From the NCBI GenBank assembly GCA_047967505.1, contig CM106538.1: a DNA stretch of 64,000 nt; one strand, 5' to 3'. Under the pieces are notes generated by a model. That model was not told the DNA's origin. It did not search any database and saw only the letters and a program-made list of their open reading frames with translations. Source of the stretch: Dipteris shenzhenensis. Its lineage: Eukaryota > Polypodiophyta > Polypodiopsida > Gleicheniales. The stretch's first letter is position 1; each line of letters opens with the position of its first letter. Shown piece after piece: positions 1 to 9,869 of this stretch. The position numbers were made by a program, and so were the translations under genes.

Positions 1-337
1 TCTCCCCAGCTTCTTCTTGTACCAGTGTTGGACCCAACTCCTCAAAAGTCAGAGGTTTGGTCCTCTGTCCTACTGTCACAGTCGTAACAAAGCTTTTGAA
101 GCTCCGAGGTAGCCTCCTCAGTACCATCAAGGCCAAATGGCACAAGTCCACCTTCTGACCAACTGATGTCAGTTGATCCCTCACCACCTTGACCTTTGTC
201 AAGTGATCATGTACCAAATCTCCCTCATCCATATTTAGGTTGTAAAGCTGATGCTGGAGAAGCAAGATCCAGGATGTGTTGTCTGTCTCATACAGATCCT
301 TCAGAATGACCCATGCTTCTACTGACGCCTCAGCCAT
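1..337 (-). pseudogene. Ty1/copia gag fragment (UBN2-type)
   Basis: Read on the minus strand from the ATG at 335-337, an open frame runs to the window edge and resembles the UBN2-type gag of plant copia elements: an AW..LKDLYETDNTS start, QLYNLNMDEGD, DHLTKVKVVRDQL, then LRRLPRSFKSFVTTV and KPLTFEEL. An in-frame TAG directly precedes the ATG, so this is the middle of a broken gag rather than a complete one. The capsid domain would have packaged element RNA in cytoplasmic particles. The remainder lies left of the window. It is a transposon relic, not a host gene. Confidence 0.7.
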
Positions 338-429
338 CTAGATGTGAGAAAGCACAGAGTCCGCCGTAGTCCCTATGATCAATGGCAGTGCATGGGCATC
401 TCTGTCTTCCCAGGGTTTGAGCTCTGTTG

Positions 430-805
430 TCTTAGATGGAGACCTATTAACCAGTTGTACACGGTTAAGCAAAAAGAACACGAGACATTATGGGAATACA
501 TTGCGAGAATTAAACACTTGAATTCTTGCTGTTGTGAGCCTCACAAGCAGATGAGCGATGAACAACTATTGCCATGCTCTCTCATTGGGTTAAGAGATGC
601 GAAGTTGCACGATCATCTGTTCACCTTGAACCCCACATCGTTTCAGTTATGCAACAAGACGGTTGTACTCTTGGATGATAATATGAAGGATAAGGCTCAA
701 CTAGAGAAGCCACCAGTAGCTCCATCCGATGTGTCTCACACAGGTAAGACTATTAGTAGAGGTGAATCCAAGGAGGCAACTCTGCTTGCCAAGGGCGCGC
801 AAACA
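430..805 (+). pseudogene. Ty3/gypsy-like gag fragment
   Basis: The plus-strand frame has the pattern of the Retrotrans_gag family: KQKEHETLWEYIARIKHLN followed by a loop, then MSDEQLLPCSLIGLRDAKL and a tail. In the family the Y-I/F-x-R-F/I-K-x-L core is followed by a GL motif, both visible here. No zinc knuckle, protease or RT follows, and the frame ends in a region with tandem duplications. It lies back to back with the copia gag on the other strand. A capsid-like relic is the best reading; similarity is moderate, so an unrelated chance frame is possible. Confidence 0.4.
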
Positions 806-823
806 TAGATGAAGTGGCCACCA

Positions 824-957
824 TCCTTGCTCCATGCCTTGGCCTATTTCCTGTCCTAATCTTGGGCTATTTCCTGCCCTATTCTTAGACCAGCCCAACA
901 GGCCCCATCCTTGCTCCATGCCTTTGGGTATTTCCTGCCCTAATCTTGGGCACCTTT
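824..957. repeat. imperfect tandem duplication
   Basis: The phrase CCATCCTTGCTCCATGCCTT plus a following TATTTCCTG..CCTAATCTTGGGC block occurs twice, about 80 bp apart, with a partial extra copy of TATTTCCTG between. It lies just downstream, in minus-strand sense, of LTR-like copy A and could be part of that LTR. Confidence 0.6.
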
Positions 958-1038
958 CTTGCTCATTTTCCATGTGCTGTCTGTCCTCTCCAAGCTCGGA
1001 CAGCATCTAGACCCTTCTCTATCAGATCTTCCCTCCAA

Positions 1039-1163
1039 GGTGGATCTCCTCTGCTAGTGGGCTGCCCATGTAGCATGCCTAATCCTATTCTATGGTCCAG
1101 CCCCCCGATGCACTCCTCCAATGGGGCCTCATAGGTGGGGAGGTGACCAATCCTATTCCAACA
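1039..1163 (-). repeat. LTR-like repeat, copy A (start of an LTR, minus strand)
   Basis: On the minus strand a purine run GAGGGGG (1164-1170) is followed at once by TGTTGGAATAGGATTGG, the look of a polypurine tract joined to a 3' LTR. The same sequence recurs at 3290-3472 and 58191-58364, sharing the GGTGGGGAGGTGACC block, a C-run and CACATGGCAGCC-type repeats. Only the first 125-180 bases are shared, so the far end of the LTR is undefined. Confidence 0.5.
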
Positions 1164-1652
1164 CCCCCTCTCACCGAATTCACATTGGCTAGATCCAATT
1201 CCATCGATGAAGAGCTCCAGTAGCTCCCGTGTTGTAGCCCTCTAGAACACTCTGGTGTCCATTGTCTTTTCCTAGCCTTTCAACCAGTGGCTCTTGCTCT
1301 GCCAAGTCTGGTTCCGCTTTTGTACACTATTCTGGTATACAGGTCCATCCTTGGCAGCACCTAATGGCACCACCACCTCCAGTCACGAACCCGCCTCTGA
1401 ACTCAGCACTCCATGTACTAGCATCCTCCAACTGTCCCCCTCATGATGTATAAACAGCCTAAAGTCCTCTAGGCACCAGGCTCTCGGGTCTAATTTCAAC
1501 CCGGCCTCTGTCTGGCTAGGTTTACAACCAAACAACATACCCAAGACATCATATCCCAGGCATAAATTTAGATTACTTGGACCTTGAAGCTCCAACTGTG
1601 ATTCTGTGTTTTGTGCCCCTCTAAGTCATAGCCACCGTCTGACCCTGAGTCC

Positions 1653-2229
1653 TCAGATCCTTGTCGAAGAATCCCCCTTTGCGTCAGCAACATCAGTCAA
1701 GCACCCAGATGACTTCAGGCACTCATCATTGTCTATCACCTTCACAAAGTTTTCTGACTCCTCTTCTAACCAATCCTCAATGTCGGACATCTGGACAGTA
1801 ACACCAGGGTCCATGTACCTAATCTCAACAGCACTAGGAGTTGCCACCAAGAAAAGTTTCTCTGTCGCCACCAATTGAGCTGAATCCTCTGACTCTGAGC
1901 TGGCACCTTTCTTCTTATTCTTCTTTTTGCAATCCTTGACAAAATGTCATGGCTCATGGTAGTAGGACTTCTTTTCTTTCTTTCTCTTCTTCTTCTTGTC
2001 TTCATTTGAAGCATCCGCTCTGTCGTCAAATTTGGGTTTTGCCTTTGCCAGGCTTACCCTTGCCCTTGCCTTTGCTCTTGTCCTGAGCTATTAGGACCTT
2101 GTCATCCTTATTCATACCAGGGTACTTCTTTTCCCGAGCTTCTTGTTGTAGCAATAATGAAACTAGCTTCTCGAAGGTCACCGGCGCCGCCTTCTGCCCT
2201 GCATTCATCGTAGTAAAAAAAACTACCAT
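1653..2229 (-). pseudogene. Ty1/copia gag C-terminal part, broken
   Basis: Minus-strand frames give FTTMNAGQKAAPVTFEKLV, SLLLQQEAREKKYPG and a Lys/Gly-rich stretch, the end of a copia gag. After a frameshift comes YYHEP-stop-HFVKDCKKKNK, a damaged CCHC zinc knuckle (CX2CX4HX4C) in which the first cysteines have become tyrosines. An acidic segment (IEDWLEEESENFVKVID) follows. No protease or RT continues before the polypurine tract at 1164-1170, so the local element looks gag-only. At least one frameshift and one stop make it a pseudogene. Confidence 0.6.
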
Positions 2230-2539
2230 AGCTCCCGAGAAGCATTCCTAGGAACAACCTTGCCATCCTGATCGAGCTTACCCGTCTCACCAAAATTTGA
2301 GATATGATATCTATTGACCACATGATAATGAACTCAAAGAGGTAAAGAGTTCAGCATGTCATACACTTGCCTGAACCTGAGCCTATCACCTGGGTATAAT
2401 CCTTTAGACGCCTCCCTGAACCTAAGCCTCCTGCTTGGATACAATCCTTCAGACACAAAAACTAATTCCCCCAAGCATGAATCAAGGTCGTCCTTCAGCA
2501 AGGCCCTTGCCTTCAAGCTCCACTTCCCGAGAGCTTTCG

Positions 2540-2998
2540 TCAGGGCTCACGAATGCCTGGAACATAAAGCACATGCTCTAGAGTAACAATACCACCAGAG
2601 ACAGAAGTAAGAGCAACTTGCTCAATACCTTTCACGGTATATGATGCATTATTGGCACATGTGACACTGCCCCCTTCAGATGTATGCTCTAATGAGCTGA
2701 ATAACTTTTGGCAGGAAGTGATGTGAACATCTGAAACATCATGAACATCTGAAACTGCCATATAAGCATCATGAACATCAAGATTATACTGACATGTAAC
2801 CAAGAAAGCCCAATGCTGATCTTGTGCAAAATTAGCGGACTCGTGTCGATCTTCTGCACTTGAAGAACCAGATACTGCAAGACCAGACTCTTTCTTCTTC
2901 TTTTCGGATGCTATGGGCTTCTTGCATTCAGATATATCATGCCCAGGTTTCTTGCAATAATTACACCTCCTCTTCTTTTTGTTAAGCTTCATCAACAT
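2540..2998 (-). pseudogene. Ty1/copia zinc knuckle and protease-region fragment
   Basis: A continuous minus-strand frame begins KKKRRCNYCKKPGHDISECKK, an intact CX2CX4HX4C nucleocapsid knuckle, and continues into the region before and through the retropepsin fold, ending near LEHVLYVPGI, a typical copia phrase after the protease. The same family appears on the plus strand at 48.7-49.3 kb ([16 protein letters not shown], then [12 protein letters not shown]). The DSGA protease active site is absent, so this is an inactive piece. Confidence 0.65.
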
Positions 2999-3289
2999 GC
3001 ATATACTTCACAACTGTTCATGTGAGTGCAAGCCAGCAAATAGATTGTGCTCAAAGACAAATATAGAAGCAACACTTATATATTTCCGTCCGTCCAAAAC
3101 TGGACACAATACAATACCAAAATGTTCTCCTACTATATGCCTGGCACCTCTGGATCTCTGAGCCCTTGTGTCCACTGAGCTTATGTATACTCTCTGTCGA
3201 AAGGATCCCTTCCAGCTTACTGTCTGGATATCAGCCTAAGTGAGCTGCCACACTATCTCAGTCTGCAGCTTCTTCTGGGTCACCTTCAT

Positions 3290-3472
3290 GGTGGATCTCC
3301 TCTGCCAGTTACTTCTCCTCTCTCTCTGCTGCCCACATGGCAGCCCATGTGCTGCTCATGTGGCGGCCCCATACCTAATCCTATTCTATAGTCCACCCCC
3401 CGCCGCCAACACCCCCCCCCCGCCCCCCCCGATGCACTCATAGGTGGGGAGATGACCAAACCTATTCCAACA
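3290..3472 (-). repeat. LTR-like repeat, copy B
   Basis: Second copy of the LTR-like sequence starting TGTTGGAATAGG on the minus strand. It has a small perfect hairpin (CACATGG-CAGC-CCATGTG) and long C runs. It has the same orientation as copy A, about 2.3 kb upstream in minus-strand sense, so A and B could bracket one small element; only the first part of the repeat is alignable by eye. Confidence 0.45.
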
Positions 3473-3479
3473 AGATTCC

Positions 3480-5200
3480 CTCCTCATTTTCATTTCCTTC
3501 ATCCTTCAGACCCAGCCCATTAAGTATCAATAGAGGGCACTACTTTGCAGCCTTGAGCAGATCTTGTGAGCAGCCTTACTGTGGGCCATTGCATTTTGGA
3601 AGGACCTACAAAGTGGCGAAGTGTACTTCAGCATTCTACGTCACCATTGTGCATAAGAGTTGGGCCCCGTCTAAAATCTGTTCTATTTTCCCTGCTCCAG
3701 TAACTGCTCTCCTTCTCGTTTGCTTCAACCCTTCTTCCTCTTTCTGTATGTCATCTTGCTTCTTGCCTTCTGAGCCCCCTCGACTTCCCTTCTGCCGGCC
3801 GCCTCTTCTAGAGCTGCGTAATTGTTCGACAGCCCATTCACTCATGGGCTGGACCCTTACTCCTTCGCCATCTTGTTCTGCCAGGCCCTCTTACCTCTCA
3901 GGCCCCTTTGGAATGTGCATGTGCTGACAGACATCCCAATCAACTCAAGTTTCACCAGCCTGTTCACCCTTTTCTCCTCTTGGTGGCAGTCTGCTTCAGC
4001 TTGATGGGATTGGCACTGTGCGTTGATGCACGGCATCTTGAATGGGCATTGGGCAAAACCTGGTGCTTCCCAGCTCGTTGAAGGGACCATTCGCCTCTTT
4101 CCTAGGCACCCACCTAGTCCCAAGCCCATCTTGGACCAAGAAAAGGGCCCTGAAGGGTTTCCTGTCCGGGAACACTTCTTGTAGTGCTTTGCCCAGCTGT
4201 ACTGGATCTGCTTGTGCTCCACCAATTAGGGCCATCTTCTTCGACTCAAAAGCATCTTCATTTTTATGTTCCAGACCCAGCAATTTATATTGTTCAGTTT
4301 CTCTATGTGCTACATTCTGGAACATTGATGTGATGTAATGGCCAAGCATATCAACAGACAACCCTAGCCCATCAACAGACAACTGTAATCAATAAGCCAT
4401 GTCTTCAATTGTGCTTTGATTTGTTCAGGCCCATTGCTACCAGTCTGTTTCAAAACCATTTTAAGCATGATTTGAAACAGGAGACCACCTTTTTGCTTCA
4501 CGTTGATTTCAAGTGTTGATCTGTTGCCCATGTGTGAAGTGCAAAAACTTGAGGGTCCGCTCTCAATGGCAAGGACTGTGCACTGATACCATGTGGGGGG
4601 ACTGAAATGAAAGCAGGGGAGCAAAACAGATCATTAGGAACATTCTCTTTTCGGGGGAAAGAGGGGGGGGGGCAAGATCATGAGGAACGCAACTAAATGT
4701 ATTGTATAAGGGAATCCATAAATGTACTGTTGCATAGACATGGGGAGCCCTGACTTGAATAGTTGATACTTTGAAATGTTTAACCACTCATGCAATTCGC
4801 GGTTAAGAGTCAAGACATCAGCGTCACATATTAGATCAAGTGAGCTGGTATTGGCTCACCAGAGATCTGAATAGAGATTGTCAAAACGTAACTCTCCAGC
4901 ATTTTTTCACTGGAGAGCCAATGGAGGAAACCGAAGAATTCATCTGGAAGGCCAAACCTGTGCTAAGGTTGAACGAGATTCTCTCCACTATTCTCAGGAT
5001 GTGACAAGAACTGTCAGCCAACCGTCTAGAATCCCTTGCCCAGATTCTGCCGTTCTCCACTCTACATCATCTCATGACCATCCAACATTGTCTTACCAAA
5101 ATACTTCTTCCTGGCCCAGTGCATCTTTCTCCTTGGCACAGCAGACTGCATTTCCAGATAGACCGGGGAGAGGGATACTGCTATGGAGGTTGTAGCTTTC
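3480..5200. other. no gene recognised
   Basis: Several overlapping open frames occur on both strands (for example 3996-4382 minus and 3553-3927 plus), but none has a recognisable domain or continues a neighbour. The right edge merges into the decayed tail of the PPR gene. A G-run lies near 4660. Confidence 0.4.
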
Positions 5201-5229
5201 CATCCTTGTATTTATGAATGGGGCTTGCA

Positions 5230-5483
5230 TCTCTGCAGATAGTATTTCGTTGATAGCCAGCGTCTTCTGGCCAATATTCCTCCAGATAGATCCCACAATA
5301 CATGGTCCAGATCAGAAGCATATCCTTTCTCTTCCATCCTTTGAAAAGAGAGATCTTCGCTTTGCATATCTATCTTTGCTTTGAAGATGTCTTATACTGC
5401 CTGCCACAAATGTATCAAGCATTCTGCTGACGTCAATTTACAGCTCTTTCCTGGCTACTTCCATGCTCCAGCATTTTTTCTCA
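5230..5483 (-). pseudogene. decayed E+ tail of the PPR gene, out of frame
   Basis: Beyond the stop of the PPR frame, the other minus-strand frames still read like the E+ segment of plant PLS-class PPR proteins: DIFKAKIDMQSEDL, then RMEEKGYASDLDHVLWDL, then in a third frame TLAINEILSAEMQAPFI. In intact family members this is the linker leading to the DYW deaminase domain. Several stops and frame changes separate the pieces and I find no CxxC or DYW end. The tail appears to have been lost after a frameshift near 5510. Confidence 0.55.
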
Positions 5484-7910
5484 TTACCTTGGATCTTCTT
5501 GTTGTCCTCCCGCATGAGCATCAGCATAAATGTTTGCCATCAAGACATAAGCTGCAGAAAGTCTTTCATCTAATCTCACCACATTTTCGAATGCTTGCTT
5601 TCCAGCCTCTATGTTCTTCCGCTTTAGACATGAGCCCAACACGGATGACCATAGAACACCATCAGGTTGGAAAGGCATCTTCTCTGCCATCCTTACTGCC
5701 TCGTCCATTCGGCCTGCACGGCCAAGAAGATCAATCATGCAAGTATAGTGCTCAATTGTTGGGATGATGCCATACTGTTTGTTCATAGCCTGAAAGTATT
5801 TTTGGCCCTTGCCCACTAGACCCACATGACTGCATACAGTAAGAACGCTCAAAAACGTGACCCCATCTGGCCGTATGCCTTCCTGCCTCATTCGTTCAAA
5901 CAATCGAAACACAAGTTCACTCTCACCCTGGTGGGCATATCCTGCAATCAATGCGCTCCAAGACACAAGATCCCCAGTGTGCAATGCATCAAACAAGTAT
6001 TGGGCCTCATCAATGTTCCCACATTTAGCATACATATCAATAAGACTACTTGCAACTACTCCAATAGTCTCAAAACCTGCCCTAATAATTTGGAAATGAA
6101 GTTGCCTTCCAATTTCCAGAGCTGCTGTGTTGCCACACGCTTTCAGGACAGCAACAAAGGTAATACTATTTGGTGACAGGCGGCATTCTTGCATTTGTGC
6201 ATAAAGTCTAAAAGCCTCTTCACTTTCATCTTGCTCAGCATATCCCAACATCATAATGGTCCAAGTAACCACATTACTAAAAGGCAATCCATCAAAGACA
6301 CGCTGTGCATCCTCCAAGCTGCCACATTTGGCATACATATTCACCAGGCTGTTTCCCAAAAACACATCTGACTCAAAGCCACTCTTTACTATTTGTGAGT
6401 GGATGGCTCTACCTTTCTCCAGGCTCCCTAGTTTTCCAAAATTTCCATTAACTTGTTTTCCCTCTTCCAGTGCTGCCAGGCTACTGCAAGCTTTCAATAT
6501 GCCGACGAAGGTTCGAGCATTCAGCTGGACACCTTCTTGGTGCATCCGTAAGTACAATTCCAAAGCCAGCGCACCATCATCATGTTCAGCACATCCCAAG
6601 ATGATGGCATTCCAGGAAGACACATCATGATGAGATAAGTTGTCAAAGACACACCATGCATCCTCCAAGCTCCCACATTTTGCATACATATCCACGAGGG
6701 TGGTTTCCAAGAATGCATTCGACTCAAATCCACTCTCTACCGCTTGACAGTGAATGACTCTACCTTTTTCCAGGCATCCTATTTTTGAAAATTTAATGTC
6801 AACTCGCATCTCCTCTTCCCGGCTGGCCAGGTTACTGCAAGCCTTCAATGCACCAACAAAGGTTCGAGCATTTGGTTGGACACGTTCCTGGTGTATCTGT
6901 GCATACAATGTCAAAGCCAGGTCACTGTCTTCTTGCTCAGCATACCCCAATATCATAGCATTCCAGGAAACCACATCACGATAAGGCAATTCATCAAAGA
7001 CACGCCGGGCATCCTCCATGCTCCCACATTTTGCATACATATCCACCAATGTGGTTCCCACAAATGCATCCGCCTCAAAGCGATTCATTACTATGCGGGC
7101 GTGGAGCACTCTACCTTTCTCCAGGCATCCTATTTTTGCACTTTTCATTGCATGCTTCCCTTCTTCCAGTGCTGCTAGGCTACTGCAAGCCTTTAATGTG
7201 CCAACAAAGGTTCGAGCATTCGGTCGAACCCCTTCCCATTGCATCTGCACATACATATCCAAAGCCAGAGCACCCTCTTCCAGTTTGCTACATCCTAGGA
7301 TCATGGTACTCCATGTGAACACATCACGATGAGGCAAAACGTCAAAGACGTGCCGTGCATCCTCCATGCTACCACATTTCACGTACATATCGACCAGGGT
7401 AGTTCCTGCAAATACGTCAACCTCAAAGCCACTCTTTACTAATTGGAAGTGGATGGCTCGACCTTTCTCCAAGCATGTTATTTTCGCAAATTTTCCATCA
7501 ATTTGCTTCCCCTCTACCAGTGTTGCCAGTGTACTGCTTGCCTTTAATGCGCCAACAAAAGTGCGATTATCTGGTTCAATACCTTCCTGGCACATTTGTG
7601 CATAAAGCTCCAAAGCTCGTACACCCTCTTCCTGCTTGGCATACCCCAGGATCATTATGTTCCATGACAAGACATTTCGCTTTGGCATGTTGTCAAACAC
7701 ATGGCGAGCATCCACCATGCTCCCACGCTTCACAAACATCTGCAATAGATTGTTACTCTTTAGCAGTGGAAGGTCCTTTTGACGTTCCACCACATGGGTA
7801 CGAATTTCATGGGCTTTGTTCAGTTGAGGCAACGTCTTGTGGATTGTATAAGCAGCTCTCGCTGCACCAAAGGAAAAACTGCCGAAGGGCAGCCTAAGCT
7901 GTGGAGCCAT
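5484..7910 (-). CDS. PLS-class pentatricopeptide repeat (PPR) protein
   Basis: An uninterrupted frame of about 808 codons encodes tandem PPR motifs (YAKCGSMEDARRVFD, DVVSWNAMILGYAEQ, GVQPNARTFVGALKACS) followed by an E-type end (IEHYTCMIDLLGRAGRMDEA, PDGVLWSSVLGSC, AAYVLMANIYADA). PPR proteins bind organellar RNA one base per motif; PLS proteins usually guide C-to-U editing. The first ATG is at 7910 (MAPQLRLPFG); the frame upstream has only non-ATG codons back to a stop. The N-terminus is rich in Ser, Arg and Ala with few acids, fitting a mitochondrial or plastid transit peptide. Four modules carry an extra segment (for example KFSKIGCLEKGR) between EGK and IH, giving a repeat of about 117 residues. 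The protein ends abruptly after YADAHAGGQQEDPR where family members enter E+/DYW. Expressed gene or young pseudogene are both possible. Confidence 0.9.
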   Translation of the reverse strand: MAPQLRLPFGSFSFGAARAAYTIHKTLPQLNKAHEIRTHVVERQKDLPLLKSNNLLQMFVKRGSMVDARHVFDNMPKRNVLSWNIMILGYAKQEEGVRALELYAQMCQEGIEPDNRTFVGALKASSTLATLVEGKQIDGKFAKITCLEKGRAIHFQLVKSGFEVDVFAGTTLVDMYVKCGSMEDARHVFDVLPHRDVFTWSTMILGCSKLEEGALALDMYVQMQWEGVRPNARTFVGTLKACSSLAALEEGKHAMKSAKIGCLEKGRVLHARIVMNRFEADAFVGTTLVDMYAKCGSMEDARRVFDELPYRDVVSWNAMILGYAEQEDSDLALTLYAQIHQERVQPNARTFVGALKACSNLASREEEMRVDIKFSKIGCLEKGRVIHCQAVESGFESNAFLETTLVDMYAKCGSLEDAWCVFDNLSHHDVSSWNAIILGCAEHDDGALALELYLRMHQEGVQLNARTFVGILKACSSLAALEEGKQVNGNFGKLGSLEKGRAIHSQIVKSGFESDVFLGNSLVNMYAKCGSLEDAQRVFDGLPFSNVVTWTIMMLGYAEQDESEEAFRLYAQMQECRLSPNSITFVAVLKACGNTAALEIGRQLHFQIIRAGFETIGVVASSLIDMYAKCGNIDEAQYLFDALHTGDLVSWSALIAGYAHQGESELVFRLFERMRQEGIRPDGVTFLSVLTVCSHVGLVGKGQKYFQAMNKQYGIIPTIEHYTCMIDLLGRAGRMDEAVRMAEKMPFQPDGVLWSSVLGSCLKRKNIEAGKQAFENVVRLDERLSAAYVLMANIYADAHAGGQQEDPR

Positions 7911-9865
7911 AACCGAAGGAGACACAAGCAGAGAGCTAGCTGGACTAACAGAAACTTTGATAACCCAGAAGAGAGAACTACATTAGACAAGACAAGATCA
8001 AGCGCAGGAAGCCGCACGTATGGAGAAAAAGAGGGTCCTTCCATAGAATAACTCTGATGGAAGAACGAAGCGCAGCTGCTCAGCATTTGAGTCTACTATA
8101 AGGGGGAATCTGAGGACTACAGTACAGAGAGGCCAACCAGATGCTCTGTATGAAGGCACAGAATCGTGCTTGCGGGTACACTTAGGACGAGATCTCGCAG
8201 CGGAGCTGAATCTGGTAAGCCTTTTAACTTATTTCTACGGAGCGACTCGCAATTCTGTTTAAGGTGAGAGGCTGACTTCTCTCGAGCACCACTTCTTTTT
8301 TCCCGGATAATTTCTTTGTGGAAATGGGTCTTTTGGAGTCGGGGTTCATTTCCAAGCTCTGCACCTGCATCTGGGGCCTCTGTGAATCTGTGCCCAATCA
8401 AGCATGTTCTAGTCCGCAGTCGTCGAGAAGAGCATCGAGCTGGGGACGGGGATGCTCAATTGCGGCTTGTAATTTCAATACCAATTCGGGTGTGCAGCCC
8501 ATGCTGGTTTTGTGTGCATGCGAAACGGCGTCGGGTGTGCAAAAAGGTGGCAAAATTGAAGGGAAGTCCCTTCCGAAATAGGGAGATGCATCTTTTCTTT
8601 TCTTTGACCTATTAACCACACACGCACAAACCAAAAGGAGAGGACACGTGGCAGCTTAACAAAAAGGAGAGGACACTTGGTAGTTTGGAGGAGAAGCGCC
8701 TCCCACGTGTCACAAAGAAGGAGCTCTTGGATGGAGGCTTGAAGGGGGGAGGAGGTGGAAAGACAACAGGTAGGCTTTGGGGAGGAGGTGGAAAGACAAG
8801 AGGCAGCTTTAGGGGCAAGGAAGAGATAGAAGGTCAATGGAATGGAGGAGATGGAAGGTCACCTTTGGGAGGAAGGAGGAGATGGAAGGGGAGGAAGGAG
8901 GAGATGGAAGGTCTTAGAGCCATGGGCTAAGACTTAGCCAAAATTTAAGAATCAAAGATCCACCTTCAGATGGGGAGTGGTTGAGGATGGTCATGCATCT
9001 TTGCTCGTGCAAAGCATGGGTTCAGTACTCGTCTTGACAAAACGGTTTTGGGCAACAGCTTGCAAACATGTTGGTAGAGGTAGAACTCTTCACAACATCT
9101 CTCCTTGGAAATTACTAATGATGATGTGTGCAAGACCCTTTAGAGGACTTCCCCGCGCTAGCCAGTGGCGCTCAACGCTTGGGGCGCCTCACTAGCAGAA
9201 CGAATTTGCAGCCCCATGGCTTGCAAATGCTACACGATCATAGTTTTGGTGGCACTGGACTGCTACCCTAGTGGCCTTGATTTCACAAACTCTAGCTCAG
9301 CAGTTCGCTGCTAGACTGGTTCAACCGGGAAAATGGTCATTCATTGCTGAAACGCAACACGTTTGGCAAGGGGAGCAAGGTATTTCCAATGTAGTGGAGA
9401 TCTGCAAAGCAGATTCCCCCCCAGTGCAACATGTCACATTTGCCCAACAGCATCCAGTAGAGCAGACAGGTGGGGATGGAAATGAAGCTAAAGCTTCTCT
9501 GCTGAATCGGCAGCCTCCCTTGCTGAATCTGGGACGCAGGGAGGCCCTCTTGCACATTGAGAAGGTGCAAGCCATGACCAAGCATTCCAAGCAATGACAA
9601 CAAACAAACGAAATGGCAGGCGGTGAACACTTTACATACAACCTGCCACACTTCAATGCTTGGGTCGTAGCTCATAAATGAAATAGTAGGTAGTGAACGC
9701 TTTACACACCATGTGCCCCACTGCAATGCGTGGATCGCCACTCGCTACATGGGTACCCGACCTTGGCTGCCCATGGATGGGCAGACACCCATATGCTTTC
9801 CTGCCAATATTGACTCTTCCTGTTCCTACATATTTTACATTAATGGATTTTTATCACCTTCGGCC
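7911..9865. other. PPR upstream region and unassigned sequence
   Basis: This stretch holds the 5' flank of the PPR gene and no recognisable coding domain. From about 8630 to 8930 the plus strand is purine-rich with repeated GGAGGAGATGGAAGG-like units. Longer frames (8475-8837 minus, 9271-9597 plus, 9337-9741 minus) show no domain and look like chance openings. Confidence 0.45.
8633..8709. promoter_or_regulatory. G-box/ABRE-like motif pair upstream of the PPR gene
   Basis: Two CACGTG palindromes lie at 8645-8650 (as ACACGTGGC, the classic ABRE form) and 8704-8709 (as CCACGTGTC). A 19-bp direct duplication, AAAAGGAGAGGACAC(G/T)TGG, at 8633-8651 and 8662-8680 carries one intact and one mutated G-box. 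They sit roughly 0.7-0.8 kb upstream of the PPR start codon. Motifs of this kind bind bZIP/bHLH factors; function here is unproven. Confidence 0.3.
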
Positions 9866-9869
9866 ATCC

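Noticed and set aside
3553-4382. Frames of 120-128 codons on both strands
   Set aside because: No recognisable domain, overlapping openings on both strands, and no splice-consistent neighbours; I cannot support a gene.
4563-8086. Many plus-strand frames opposite the PPR gene (for example 7475-7897)
   Set aside because: Antisense shadows of the repeated PPR coding sequence; they repeat with the same ~351-bp period.
9271-9741. Overlapping frames on both strands (108-134 codons)
   Set aside because: No family resemblance and they do not continue the copia RT that stops near 9870.
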